From: Ectopseudomonas composti
GTDB taxonomy: Bacteria > Pseudomonadota > Gammaproteobacteria > Pseudomonadales > Pseudomonadaceae
Length of the DNA stretch: 64,000 bases
Assembly (NCBI RefSeq): GCF_900115475.1
Contig: NZ_FOWP01000009.1
Location: 124,001-188,000 of the forward strand
Direction: 5' to 3'
Both the position numbers and the translations under genes were made by a program. The notes beneath the pieces were generated by a model, which saw only the letters and a list, made by a program, of their open reading frames with translations, was not told the DNA's origin and ran no database searches. Positions 43,670-52,451 of this stretch are shown in pieces. The first letter of the stretch is position 1. Each line of letters starts with the position of its first letter.

Positions 43670-44280
43670 CAGAACATTCCAGTGTCGACGATGATGGGAT
43701 ACAGCGAGGCGACCAGCAGCAACGCCATGCCGATGTTGAAGGCGCGCAGCGCGCGTGGGTTGTCCAGCCACTTGCGCAGCATACTGCCGGCGACGGTCCA
43801 CAGTCCCACGCTGGGGCAGTTGACCAGCGCGAACAGGGCGGCGATCAGCAGCACGTTGCTGAAGAAACCATCCTGCGGGGTATAGGTGGTGATGGCGCCG
43901 ATGGCCATGATCCAGGCCTTGGGGTTGACCCACTGAAAGGCCGCTGCCTGAATGAAGGTGAACGGCTTGGCTTCAGGGTTGCCACGGCTTTGCGGCGCAC
44001 CGGAGTGGGCGATCTTCCAGGCCAGATAAAGCAGGTACGCGGCGCCGACATAGCGCAGCACGTCGTGCAGCACCGGCAGGCGCTGGAACACCTGGCCAAG
44101 GCCCAGGCCCACAGCGGCCACCAGCAGCATGAAGCCCAGGCTGATGCCTAGCATGTGCGGGATGCTGCGGCGCACGCCGAAGTTCACCCCGGAGGCGAGC
44201 AGCATCATGTTGTTCGGCCCTGGCGTGACCGAGGTAACGAAGGCAAAGGCGATGAAGGCGAGCAGCAGTTCGGTGGACAT
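43669..44280 (-). CDS. LysE/RhtB-family amino-acid exporter
   Basis: 203 aa with six hydrophobic segments. The N-terminal SVTPGPNNMMLLASGVNFG (about 15-33) is the LysE/RhtB signature; AAFQWVNPKAWIMAIGA (about 115-131) is the second. Such proteins export amino acids or homoserine lactones. Start at 44280 (MSTELLLAFI). First gene of a two-gene unit with benE. The actual substrate cannot be read from sequence. Confidence 0.9.
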   Translation of the reverse strand: MSTELLLAFIAFAFVTSVTPGPNNMMLLASGVNFGVRRSIPHMLGISLGFMLLVAAVGLGLGQVFQRLPVLHDVLRYVGAAYLLYLAWKIAHSGAPQSRGNPEAKPFTFIQAAAFQWVNPKAWIMAIGAITTYTPQDGFFSNVLLIAALFALVNCPSVGLWTVAGSMLRKWLDNPRALRAFNIGMALLLVASLYPIIVDTGMF

Positions 44281-44424
44281 GGTCGTTCTCCGGTGACTGG
44301 CAAAGCCTATTGCGCGGCTGCAGTGGCGTCGCGGTACAGCCACGACTGGGTTGGGCCGTACAGTCTGGCTGGGCAAGCGGCTGATCTCTGGTTAGCCTTG
44401 GCCTTTTGCAGACAAGGAAGCCCT

Positions 44425-45072
44425 ATGCAGCCGGATAACCCCTACCGTGCGCCGCAGGTCGAACTGATTGATGAGCTGCCGGTGCGGCAGCTCCCAGGCT
44501 GGAGTGTGCGTCAGTTGCAGGTGCTTGGTTGGTTGGCGCTGATGTCGGCGCTGGGCAGTGCGCTGATGCTGGGCGCTATTTTCGCCAGCACTTGGCTGGG
44601 CCAGGCAGAACTGGAGCAGGTTGAGCGCTATACCCGTTGGTTGGGACTGTTGCTGATGCTGTTGGGCAACTATCTGCTGATCCGGCTCAAGAGCTTCATC
44701 GAGCAGCGTTTTGCTGCACGAGGGGTGAGCTGGCCGGTCTGGATCATTGTTGTGCTGGCCCTGATCAGCGGGGTGATGGACTTCATGGTTGGGGATCAGC
44801 TGTTCAAGGCACTCAGCGTGTTGACCATCGCCTACTTGGGCCTGATGGTACTCATGGGGCTCGGCATTACCTGGTTCGGTGTTCGTCTGCTCAGGTTGAG
44901 GCTGACCTACGCTTCTCTGCGGATCATGGCCTGGCTGTCTATCGCGAGTGGTTTGATGTTCGCCAGTGTGCTGTTGCTGCCGCTGGCTATATTACCGGCA
45001 CTGGCGGTTTGCGTGACACAGGGGCTGGTGTTCTTCAGAGGGGCTGCCGAGTTGCAGAAGACTGCGAGCTGA
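44425..45072 (+). CDS. Multi-pass membrane protein of unknown function
   Basis: 215 aa. The N-terminus MQPDNPYRAPQVEL has the NPYxAP motif common in small uncharacterised membrane proteins. About five to six hydrophobic segments follow (roughly 30-53, 73-90, 101-121, 126-152, 163-182, 184-205). AAGGAAG lies upstream of the ATG. Divergent from the LysE gene and closed by a strong hairpin. I do not recognise a functional domain. Confidence 0.78.
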   Translation: MQPDNPYRAPQVELIDELPVRQLPGWSVRQLQVLGWLALMSALGSALMLGAIFASTWLGQAELEQVERYTRWLGLLLMLLGNYLLIRLKSFIEQRFAARGVSWPVWIIVVLALISGVMDFMVGDQLFKALSVLTIAYLGLMVLMGLGITWFGVRLLRLRLTYASLRIMAWLSIASGLMFASVLLLPLAILPALAVCVTQGLVFFRGAAELQKTAS

Positions 45073-45085
45073 CTGTGGTGTACAT

Positions 45086-45118
45086 GACAGGAGCCGCCCA
45101 GCGGGCGGCTCCTGTTTG
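45086..45118. terminator. Terminator hairpin between convergent genes
   Basis: CAGGAGCCGCC (45088-45098) pairs with GGCGGCTCCTG (45104-45114), followed by TTTG on the + side and preceded by ATGA. It separates the membrane protein gene from the convergent TonB receptor gene. Confidence 0.8.
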
Positions 45119-45126
45119 TCAGCCGT

Positions 45127-47535
45127 TTACCACTTGTAGTCGAGGCTGGCCGTGACCCGGCGTGGGTCGCCGGCGTAGCAGTAGAAGCCGTCGCAGGTGG
45201 CCAGGTATTCCTTGTCGAACAGGTTGTTGGCGTTGAGCGACACGCTGGCGCCACGCAGGCTGCCATCGAGCTGGCCGAGGTCGTAGCGTACGGCGGCGTC
45301 GTAGACGGTGTAGGCGCTGCTGTGGCCGTCGGACGGATCACGCGCGAAGCCCATGCTGCCGACGGAAATGTTGTCGGTGGAGCCGACGAAGCGGGCGCCA
45401 AAACCGATGCCGAAGCCCGCCAGCACACCCTGGTTCCAGTCATAGTCGGCCCAGATCGACGCCTGATGCTCGGGGATCAGCGGCAGGGCGCGATTCTCGT
45501 CGCGCGGGTCGCCGACCTTGGTCATCTTGCTGTTGGTGTAGCTGTAGGACGCCGTCAGGCTCAGGTTCTCGGTGACATTACCGGTGGCTTCCAGCTCCAG
45601 GCCGCGGACTTCCACCTCGCTCACCGGCTCGGTGGCACCGGCGATGTTGGTGGTCACGATATTCTGCCGCGTGAGGTCATAGACGGCGGCGGTGAACAGC
45701 ATGTCGCTACCCGGCGGTTGATACTTGAGGCCCAATTCGTACTGCTTGCCGGTGCTGGGCTTGAACGCCGCGCCGCCGTTGCCGCCCGCTTCGGCCTGGA
45801 AGGATTCGGCATAGGACACATAGGGTGTGAAGCCGGAGTCGAACACGTAGCTCAGCGCCGCATTGCCGCTGAATTGGCTGTCGCGACGGCTGTCCTTGGC
45901 ATCATTGGCGTTGTGGAACACCGAGTCGGTGTCCAGGCGGTCCCAACGCCCGCCCAGGGTCAGGCGCCAGGCGTCGAGGGCTAGCTGATCCTGCAGATAG
46001 AGGCCGGTGTTTCTGCGCTTCTGATTGTAGTCCTGGTAGGCCGTGTAGCTGACGCCACTGAAGTCCTGGCCGTAGATCGGGCGGATGATGTTGCTGCTTG
46101 GCGCAGTGCCATACAGCCAGCGGTAATCGGTCTCCACGCGAAGGTAGTCGAGGCCCAGCAGCAGGGTGTGGCCGATTGAGCCGGTGTTGAAGTCCGCCTG
46201 GAAATTATTGTCCACGGCGAAGTGGCTGATGTTCTCGTCGTAGACGTTGGCGCCGCGCGCAACCGTGCCGTCGTCAGCGACGGCGGTAGCCCAGCCGCCA
46301 GCCGTGATGATCTGGTTATCCAGTTCGAGCTTGCTGTAGCGCAGGTTCTGCTTGAACTGCCAGGTATCGTTGAGGCGGTGCTCGAAGGCATAGCCCAGTG
46401 CATAGAAGGTCTTGTCGTAGAACTCCCAGTCAGGGTCACCAAGGTTCTTGTGATAGTCGACCTTGCCAGCCGGGGTGCTCAGTTTGGTGCCCTGCAGTGG
46501 CAGGAACTGGCTGGTGCCACCGGTATCGTCACGGTTGAACTGGCCGAGCAAGGTGAATGTGGTGTCGTCGGCGATGTTCCAGGTCAGGCTGGGCGCGAGG
46601 TTGAAGCGCTGGTCGTCGATATGTTCGACGGTGGTGCCGCTATCACGGCCGGTACCGCTGAAGCGGTAGAGGAAGCGACCGTCATCATCGATCTTACCGG
46701 TGCTGTCGAAGCTGATCTGCTTGTGGTTGTAGTTGCCAACCTGGACCTGCACTTCATGGCTGCTTTCCGCCTGCGGGCGGCGGCTGACGGCGTCCACCAG
46801 GCCGCCGGGCGGGGTCTGGCCATACACCGCCGAGGCCGGGCCGCGCAGCACGGCGACGCGCTCCAGGTTCCAGGTCTCCAGCTTGGGCATGCTGTAGCTG
46901 CCCTTGGGCAGCGGCAGACCGTCGAGCATCTGGATCGGCTCGAAGCCGCGGATTTTCATCCAGTCAGCGCGGCTGTCGCTGCCGTAGCTGCTGGCGATGA
47001 CACCCGGCATGTAGCGCACGGCGTCATCGAGGTTCTGCACCTTGCGGTCTTGCATCTGCGCGCGGGTGGCGACGGAGATCGAACGTGGGGTTTCCAGCAG
47101 CGGGGTGTCGGTCTTGGTGCCGGTGGCGGTGCGGTTGGCCAGGTAGCCGCGAGTAGGGCCCCAGGCAGTTTCACCAACCTGTTCGCTGGCGGTCACGGTC
47201 ACATCCGGCAGCGCCATGGCCGCGTCTGCTGCGGGGGCCAGGCTGTAGGCGCCGCCGCTGCCACTTTGCAGTTGCAGGCCGGTGCCACGCAGCGCCTGGT
47301 TGAGGGCCTCGATGGCTGGGTAGTCGCCGCTGACCGGTGCCGAGGTTTTGCCCTCGGTCAGGGCCGGATCGATGCTCAGGGTCACGCCGGCCTGACTGGC
47401 GATCTGGTTGAGCGTCGCCGCCAGAGGGCCGGCGGGTAGCTGGTAGGCCTCGGCGTGAGCCAGCCCGGCATGGCCGGCGAGGACGATGGTCAGGGCCAGC
47501 AGGGTGTGGCGGAACGGGGCAGGGCGGAAGGACAT
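45127..47535 (-). CDS. TonB-dependent siderophore receptor with N-terminal signalling domain
   Basis: 802 aa outer-membrane receptor. A signal peptide of about 27 residues is followed by a secretin/TonB N-terminal (STN) domain (about 30-100, YQLPAGPLAATLNQIASQAG) as in FpvA/FecA, the TonB box region LPDVTVTA (about 108-115), a plug (YMPGVIASSYGSDSRADWMK...LDGLPLP) and a 22-strand barrel ending FDKEYLATCDGFYCYAGDPR and a terminal YKW (aromatic end). The plug resembles FhuA/ferrioxamine-type receptors; the siderophore is unknown. AGGAGAGG precedes the ATG. It follows fecR- and fecI-like genes, so ligand binding probably signals through STN to FecR. Confidence 0.93.
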   Translation of the reverse strand: MSFRPAPFRHTLLALTIVLAGHAGLAHAEAYQLPAGPLAATLNQIASQAGVTLSIDPALTEGKTSAPVSGDYPAIEALNQALRGTGLQLQSGSGGAYSLAPAADAAMALPDVTVTASEQVGETAWGPTRGYLANRTATGTKTDTPLLETPRSISVATRAQMQDRKVQNLDDAVRYMPGVIASSYGSDSRADWMKIRGFEPIQMLDGLPLPKGSYSMPKLETWNLERVAVLRGPASAVYGQTPPGGLVDAVSRRPQAESSHEVQVQVGNYNHKQISFDSTGKIDDDGRFLYRFSGTGRDSGTTVEHIDDQRFNLAPSLTWNIADDTTFTLLGQFNRDDTGGTSQFLPLQGTKLSTPAGKVDYHKNLGDPDWEFYDKTFYALGYAFEHRLNDTWQFKQNLRYSKLELDNQIITAGGWATAVADDGTVARGANVYDENISHFAVDNNFQADFNTGSIGHTLLLGLDYLRVETDYRWLYGTAPSSNIIRPIYGQDFSGVSYTAYQDYNQKRRNTGLYLQDQLALDAWRLTLGGRWDRLDTDSVFHNANDAKDSRRDSQFSGNAALSYVFDSGFTPYVSYAESFQAEAGGNGGAAFKPSTGKQYELGLKYQPPGSDMLFTAAVYDLTRQNIVTTNIAGATEPVSEVEVRGLELEATGNVTENLSLTASYSYTNSKMTKVGDPRDENRALPLIPEHQASIWADYDWNQGVLAGFGIGFGARFVGSTDNISVGSMGFARDPSDGHSSAYTVYDAAVRYDLGQLDGSLRGASVSLNANNLFDKEYLATCDGFYCYAGDPRRVTASLDYKW

Positions 47536-47615
47536 TGCGAACCTCTCCTAAGAGTTAATGTATCTCAATGCCTTTTTGCCGAAGCAGGAAATAAAACTGA
47601 CAGGGGTGGCGGAAA

Positions 47616-48575
47616 TTATTTTTCCGCTGGCACCACGCGGGTCCACCAGGGGCCCAGTTGCTCGGTGCGCACGGGCAGGCTCAGCGCCACGGCTGCCAGC
47701 GCCTTGTTGCTGTCGTGCAGCGGGAAGCTGCCGCTGATGCGCAGCCCGGCCAAGCTTGGATCGAGGCTCAGATAGCCGCTGCGGTATTCGCCAAGCTGGT
47801 CGATCAGGCGCTGCAAGGGCAGGTTGTCCGCCACCAGCATGCCGCGGCTCCAGGCATCGGCGGCGATGTCAGCAGGACGACTGTCGCTGAGGTGCTGACT
47901 GTCCATGCGCACCTGTTCGCCACTGTGGATGATGCGTTCCTGCGAGCCTGCGATTGGCCTGGCAGCGACGGCCGACTGCAACACGATCAGTTCGGTCGCG
48001 GCGCCTTCACGCCGTACCAGAAAGCGCGTGCCCAACGCGCGCAGCCGGCCTTGCGCCGTCTCGACGATGAAGGGCCTGGTATCGCCCTTGGCGGTCTGGA
48101 TCAGAATCTCGCCGCTATGCAGGCGCAGGCGCCGTTCGTGGTCATCGAACTCGATGTCCAGCGCACTGCGGCTGTTGAGGCGCACCTGGCTGCGATCAGC
48201 GAGCAGCAGATCGCGCTGTTCGCCGCTGGCGGTGTGGTAGTCGGCGAGGTAATCACCCAGCGGACGCTGGTGGGCGAGCAGGACTAGCGTCACGCCAGCG
48301 GCCAGTAACAGGCTCAGGGCACTACCGCCGAGACGGCGTAGGCTGCGGCGACGGCTGACGCTGCTCTGTAACAGCGCGCGGCGCGCCAGCGGCGTGCCGG
48401 CGGCAGCAAGCTGCTGGTCGATACCGCCGAGGCGTCGCCAGACCAGGTCATGCTCCGGGTGCGCGGCCAGCCAGTCGGCGAAGTCATGGCGTTGCTGCTC
48501 GCTGGCTTCGCCCGAATCCAGACACAGCTGCCAGGCGATGGCTTCATCGAGCACGCGAGCCGATACCTGGCTCAT
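47616..48575 (-). CDS. FecR-type anti-sigma/sigma regulator
   Basis: 319 aa. N-terminal DUF4880 region (ARVLDEAIAWQLCLDSGEAS, then HDFADWLAAHPEHDLVWRRL), one membrane helix near 94-112 (LGGSALSLLLAAGVTLVLLA), and a periplasmic FecR domain (TASGEQRDLLLADRSQVRLN and RPFIVETAQGRLRALGTRF). It transmits the receptor signal to the FecI-like sigma factor. ATGA overlap with the sigma gene; 80 bases before the receptor gene. Confidence 0.93.
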   Translation of the reverse strand: MSQVSARVLDEAIAWQLCLDSGEASEQQRHDFADWLAAHPEHDLVWRRLGGIDQQLAAAGTPLARRALLQSSVSRRRSLRRLGGSALSLLLAAGVTLVLLAHQRPLGDYLADYHTASGEQRDLLLADRSQVRLNSRSALDIEFDDHERRLRLHSGEILIQTAKGDTRPFIVETAQGRLRALGTRFLVRREGAATELIVLQSAVAARPIAGSQERIIHSGEQVRMDSQHLSDSRPADIAADAWSRGMLVADNLPLQRLIDQLGEYRSGYLSLDPSLAGLRISGSFPLHDSNKALAAVALSLPVRTEQLGPWWTRVVPAEK

Positions 48576-49096
48576 TGCGGCGCTCCGTAAAGCGCGATGT
48601 AGCACTGGCGCAGGCCCTGAGCGAGGTATTGACGCACGCGTGACGGCGACACGCCAAGGCGCTCGGCGATCTCGGCATGGCCGAGGCCATCCAGACGGTT
48701 ATAGAGGAAAGCTGCGCGTGCCTTGCTCGACAGTTGACCGAGCAGGCGATCGATCTCGGCCAGTTGCTCCAGGGCCAGGGCCTGTTCTTCCGGGCTCGGT
48801 TGCACGGCTTCAGGAGCCAGCGCGAGTTCTTCCAGATAGGCACGTTCCAGCGCATGGCGGCGAAACTGGTCGACCAGCAGCCCTTTGGCGATGGTGGTGA
48901 GCAGGGCCCTGGGTTCGCGTGGGCTGTGCAGGTCAGCGCGGCCGAGCAGGCGCACGAAGGTGTCCTGGCTCAGGTCTTCGGCGCGCTGCGCGCAGTTCAG
49001 GCTTTTGCGCAGCCAGCCGAACAGCCAGTCACGGTGGTCGCGATAAAGCACACCGACCAGCTGCTGATTGCTGGAATCCTGAACCGGCACGCGCAC
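48572..49096 (-). CDS. FecI-type ECF sigma factor
   Basis: 174 aa iron-starvation sigma factor. Region 2: LYRDHRDWLFGWLRKSL and AEDLSQDTFVRLL; region 4: LPGQLSSKARAAFLYNRLDG-type stretch followed by HAEIAERLGVSPSRVRQYLA. GTG start at 49096; a second GTG two codons later is possible. Stop overlaps the fecR-type start. A Fur-like box lies 23 bases upstream, so low iron should induce it. Confidence 0.93.
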   Translation of the reverse strand: MRVPVQDSSNQQLVGVLYRDHRDWLFGWLRKSLNCAQRAEDLSQDTFVRLLGRADLHSPREPRALLTTIAKGLLVDQFRRHALERAYLEELALAPEAVQPSPEEQALALEQLAEIDRLLGQLSSKARAAFLYNRLDGLGHAEIAERLGVSPSRVRQYLAQGLRQCYIALYGAPQ

Positions 49097-49118
49097 CTCG
49101 CGAGATCTAAGTTAAGGT

Positions 49119-49137
49119 GATAATGATTCGCATATGA
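49119..49137. promoter_or_regulatory. Putative Fur box
   Basis: GATAATGATTCGCATATGA matches the 19-bp Fur consensus (GATAATGATAATCATTATC) at 12 of 19 positions, including the whole left arm. It lies directly upstream of the fecI-type gene. Confidence 0.65.
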
Positions 49138-49220
49138 TTGCAGAGGTCGGGTCAGGGTGCAATCAGGCTTTGGCCTGGCGTGACCGGTGGTGCAGGGGAA
49201 CGGAAAGGCAGGCTGAATCG

Positions 49221-49271
49221 GTAGGAGCTCGCTCTGCTCGCGAACACGAGGGTTCGAGGGCTCGCTCCTAC
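49221..49271. repeat. GTAG-headed palindrome, GAGCTCGC family
   Basis: GTAGGAGCTCGCTCTGCTCG (from 49221) with an imperfect right arm GAGGGCTCGCTCCTAC (ending 49271). It lies between the Fur box and the MarR gene. Confidence 0.8.
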
Positions 49272-49293
49272 GGGTGGCGTGTGACGACGATGC

Positions 49294-49815
49294 CTAGGTG
49301 CGTTCCTGGCGGCTACGTGCCAGGGCATGATTGACGGCCAACCAGCCCTGCACGGCCTCTTCGCCCATCTCGCCGAACACGCGCTGCAACAGGCGCGCCT
49401 GTTCGCGGCGCAGGGCCTGTTCCAGCTTGGCGCCCTCGGCAGTGAAACCCAGCACACGCTTGCGCTTGTCGTCCGCGGCTGCTTCGCTCTGTACCAGGTT
49501 CATTTCGATCAGTTGCCGCAGTGGCATGTTCAGCGCCTGTTTACTCACGCCCAGGTAACCCAGCAGCTCGGTCATGTTCAGGCCCGGGTACTTGGCGATG
49601 AAGAACAGTATGCGGTGATGCACGCGTGACAGCCCGCGCTTGGCCAGCATTTCGTCCGGCTTCGCGGTGAAGGCCTGATAGCCGAAGAAGAAGGCTTCCA
49701 TAGCAGCCTGTTGAGCTGCGCCGTTCTTGATGACCTGCGCGCCGTGACGGCCGGCCTGCGCGCCCTCGGCGGGCGACGTTAAAAATTTCTCGGAGAAATT
49801 TTTTAGGTCAGTCAT
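49294..49815 (-). CDS. MarR-family transcriptional regulator
   Basis: 173 aa. A winged helix at about 65-125: RVHHRILFFIAKYPGLNMTE, ELLGYLGVSKQALNMPLRQL (recognition helix), then the wing EAAADDKRKRVLGFT. N-terminal extension of about 45 residues. Divergent from a PLP aminotransferase gene; the 83 bases between hold a GTCAA-N5-TTGAC palindrome that may be its operator. Target inferred from position. Confidence 0.9.
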   Translation of the reverse strand: MTDLKNFSEKFLTSPAEGAQAGRHGAQVIKNGAAQQAAMEAFFFGYQAFTAKPDEMLAKRGLSRVHHRILFFIAKYPGLNMTELLGYLGVSKQALNMPLRQLIEMNLVQSEAAADDKRKRVLGFTAEGAKLEQALRREQARLLQRVFGEMGEEAVQGWLAVNHALARSRQERT

Positions 49816-49848
49816 ATTGACGTATCTCTGGTTGGCGGCGTAGTTTCG

Positions 49849-49863
49849 GTCAAGCAGTTTGAC
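49849..49863. promoter_or_regulatory. Putative MarR operator
   Basis: Perfect inverted repeat GTCAA-GCAGT-TTGAC. A further TTGAC half-site is at 49817-49821. It sits in the divergent gap between the MarR gene and the aminotransferase. Confidence 0.45.
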
Positions 49864-49898
49864 TTAATTCCAATGACTTTTGCACCCCAGGACATCCC

Positions 49899-51056
49899 AT
49901 GGCCTTCTCCGAACGCATCGCCCGCCTGAAAAGCTCCCTGATCCGTGAAATTCTTGCCGCGGCGCAGCGTCCGGAAGTGATGTCGTTCGCCGGCGGTCTG
50001 CCGGCCGAACCAATGCTGCCGAAGGTGGATTGGGCCGATATGCCGGCGAGCATGGGCCAATACGGCATGAGCGAAGGTGAGCCGGCGCTGCGTGAAGCCA
50101 TCGCTGCCGAGGCGCGTGCGCTGGGCGTGCCCTGCGATGCCAGCCAGGTGCTGATCGTCAGCGGCTCGCAGCAGACCCTGGACCTGGCCTCCAAGCTGTT
50201 CATCGACCCGGGCACCGAAGTACTGCTCGAAGCGCCGACCTACCTGGCCGCGTTGCAGGCCTTCCAGCTGTTCGGTGCCGATTGCATCAGCGTGCCGCAG
50301 GAGGCCGATGGCCCCGAGCTGGCGGCGCTGCGCCAGCGTCTGGAAAACCACAAGCCGGCCTTCGCCTACCTGATACCGACTTTCCAGAATCCGTCCGCCA
50401 CCCGTTACAGCGAAGCCAAGCGTGAAGCCGTGGCGGCGCTGCTCGACGAGTTCGGCGTGACCCTGATCGAGGACGAGCCGTACCGCGAGCTGGTGTTCGA
50501 TGAAGGCCAAGCCACGCCCATCGTCAGCCGCCTGAAGCAGGCCAGCTGGATCTACACCGGTACCGTGTCCAAGACGCTGCTGCCGGGCTTGCGCGTCGGC
50601 TATCTGATCGCCACCAAGGACCTGTATCCGCATCTGCTGCGTCTGAAACAGTCGGCCGACCTGCACACCAACCGCATCGGTCAGTGGCAGGCGCTGCAGT
50701 GGCTGGGCAGTGAGCAGTATCGCGGCCACCTGGCCGAGTTGCGCAGCTTCTACCGCATTCGCCGTGACGCCATGCAGGCGGCGCTGCTGGAGCACTTCGG
50801 CGACCTGGCCGAGTGGGAGATTCCGCAGGGTGGGCTGTTCTTCTGGCTGACTCTGAAGCAGCCGCTCGATACCCGCACGCTGCTCGATGCGGCGCTGGCG
50901 CAGAACGTCGCCTTCATGCCGGGCGAGCCGTTCTTCATCGATCCGGACGCCAACCCCGGCCACTTGCGACTGAACTTCAGTCACGTGGCGCCGGAGCGCC
51001 TGAGCGAAGGGCTGCGCCGGTTGGCGGCGGTGATCCGCGATGCGCAGAACCTGTGA
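49899..51056 (+). CDS. PLP-dependent aminotransferase, 2-aminoadipate type
   Basis: 385 aa class I/II aminotransferase related to LysN and to the effector domain of MocR proteins, without a DNA-binding domain. EVMSFAGGLPAEPMLP (about 26-41), PTFQNPSATRY (about 164-174), LIEDEPYRELVF (about 189-200) and TGTVSKTLLPGLRVGY (about 222-237), where the Lys binds PLP, are clear. Substrate could be 2-aminoadipate or other amino acids. Divergent from the MarR gene. Confidence 0.9.
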   Translation: MAFSERIARLKSSLIREILAAAQRPEVMSFAGGLPAEPMLPKVDWADMPASMGQYGMSEGEPALREAIAAEARALGVPCDASQVLIVSGSQQTLDLASKLFIDPGTEVLLEAPTYLAALQAFQLFGADCISVPQEADGPELAALRQRLENHKPAFAYLIPTFQNPSATRYSEAKREAVAALLDEFGVTLIEDEPYRELVFDEGQATPIVSRLKQASWIYTGTVSKTLLPGLRVGYLIATKDLYPHLLRLKQSADLHTNRIGQWQALQWLGSEQYRGHLAELRSFYRIRRDAMQAALLEHFGDLAEWEIPQGGLFFWLTLKQPLDTRTLLDAALAQNVAFMPGEPFFIDPDANPGHLRLNFSHVAPERLSEGLRRLAAVIRDAQNL

Positions 51057-51071
51057 TTAAGGTTTGCCCCT

Positions 51072-51133
51072 GTAGGAGCGGCTGGGCGGCATTGCGCTTC
51101 AGCTGCGATTTTCGCGGATAAATCCGCTCCTAC
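51072..51133. repeat. GTAG-headed palindrome, GGAGCGGC family
   Basis: GTAGGAGCGGCTGGGCGG (from 51072) with inner arms GCGCTTCAGCTGCGA and TCGCGGATAAA and right end CCGCTCCTAC (51124-51133). Same family as 29979-30035 and 39501-39575. Confidence 0.82.
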
Positions 51134-51191
51134 AAAAGCAGGGGTGATTGGCGGCGAGCGTGCCGCGAGGATAGATAGGGAGGGCAACGCG

Positions 51192-51794
51192 ATGTTCAAG
51201 GTTTACGGTGATTACCGCTCGGGCAACTGCTACAAGGTCAAGCTGATGCTGCATCTGCTGGGCAAGGAGTACCAGTGGATTGCCATCGATATCCTCAAGG
51301 GCGAGACACAGAGCGAAGCCTTCCTGGCCAAGAACCCCAACGGCAAGATTCCGGTACTGGAGCTGGAAGACGGCACCTGCCTGTGGGAGTCCAACGCCAT
51401 TCTCAACTTCCTCGCCGATGGCAGCGAATTCCTCCCCAGTGAGCCGCGCCTGCGCACCCAGGTGCTGCAGTGGCAGTTCTTCGAGCAGTACAGCCACGAG
51501 CCTTACGTCGCGGTGGCGCGTTTCATCCAGCTGTACCTGGGGATGCCCGAGGAACGCAGCGAGGAGCACGCGCGCTGCCTGAAGCTCGGCTACAAGGCCC
51601 TGAAGGTGATGGAGAAGCAACTCGAGCGCACGCCTTACCTGGTCGGTGAGCAGTATTCCATCGCCGATATCGCCCTTTACGCCTACACCCATGTAGCCGA
51701 CGAGGGTGGCTTCAGCCTGGAAGCCTTCCCCGCGGTTCGCGCCTGGCTCGACCGCATCGCCAGTCATCCACGCCACGTGACCATGCTCGGCTGA
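51192..51794 (+). CDS. Glutathione S-transferase
   Basis: 200 aa. N-terminal thioredoxin-like domain (MFKVYGDYRSGNCYKVKLML, Ser/Cys near 10-12; NPNGKIPVLELEDGTCLWESNAIL, about 50-73, the cis-Pro and glutathione gamma-glutamyl site) and a C-terminal helical domain ending with YSIADIALYAYTHVADEGGF. I chose the ATG at 51192 with GGGAGGG upstream. The stop abuts the convergent AraC gene stop with no gap. Substrate unknown; detoxification is likely. Confidence 0.92.
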   Translation: MFKVYGDYRSGNCYKVKLMLHLLGKEYQWIAIDILKGETQSEAFLAKNPNGKIPVLELEDGTCLWESNAILNFLADGSEFLPSEPRLRTQVLQWQFFEQYSHEPYVAVARFIQLYLGMPEERSEEHARCLKLGYKALKVMEKQLERTPYLVGEQYSIADIALYAYTHVADEGGFSLEAFPAVRAWLDRIASHPRHVTMLG

Positions 51795-52364
51795 TCAGGA
51801 CTCGGCGGCGGCCTGCGTCTTCGTGGTGCAGCGCTGTCGCCACATCAACGGGCTCAGTCCGGTCTCGCGGCGAAAGGTGCGGGTGAAATGCGACTGATCG
51901 CAGAAACCGTGGGCATGGGCGATCTGCGTCAGTGGCTGGTCCGTGGCCAGCATCATCTCCCTTGCTGCTTCGATGCGCTTGCGCGCCACATAGGCCAGCG
52001 GCGTGATGCCGAACGTCTGCTTGAACACATGCGAGAAATGACTACTGCTGAGGTTGAGCTGAGCGGCCAGGTCGCAGGTGCGAATGGCGGCAGCCAGGTG
52101 CTGGCTGATGTAGTGATCCAGGCGCCGCGTCTGCCAATGGGTCAGCCCGCTGCCAGCGTGGCGTGCACCGTAGTCGCGGTAGGCGTTCGCCTGGCGTAGC
52201 AGTTCCATGGCTTGCTCAAGACAGGCGTAGGCGTTGTGCGTGTCGTCCTGCAGCGCCATTTCGGCTTCACCGAGCAAGGCGGCGATGCGTGCCAGCAGCT
52301 GCGGGTCATGCCCGACGGGGTGCAGGCAGGGCACTGCTGCACGAAATTCTCTCAGTGAGCCCAT
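51795..52364 (-). CDS. AraC-family transcriptional regulator
   Basis: 189 aa, short for the family. N-terminal helical part of about 75 residues without a recognisable AraC ligand cupin, then the DNA-binding domain (about 85-180): YISQHLAAAIRTCDLAAQLN, LSSSHFSHVFKQTFGITPLAY, then LTQIAHAHGFCDQSHFTRTFRRETGLSP. ATG at 52364 is preceded by AAGGAGG. Convergent with the GST gene and downstream of the NarL-type regulator on the same strand. Confidence 0.9.
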   Translation of the reverse strand: MGSLREFRAAVPCLHPVGHDPQLLARIAALLGEAEMALQDDTHNAYACLEQAMELLRQANAYRDYGARHAGSGLTHWQTRRLDHYISQHLAAAIRTCDLAAQLNLSSSHFSHVFKQTFGITPLAYVARKRIEAAREMMLATDQPLTQIAHAHGFCDQSHFTRTFRRETGLSPLMWRQRCTTKTQAAAES

Positions 52365-52451
52365 CGCGAAGCCTCCTTGTCTGACTGATTGCACAGCATG
52401 CGCGGCGCTCTCGGCGACGCACAGCTCACAAGGAGGGGGCGGGCAGCAGCA

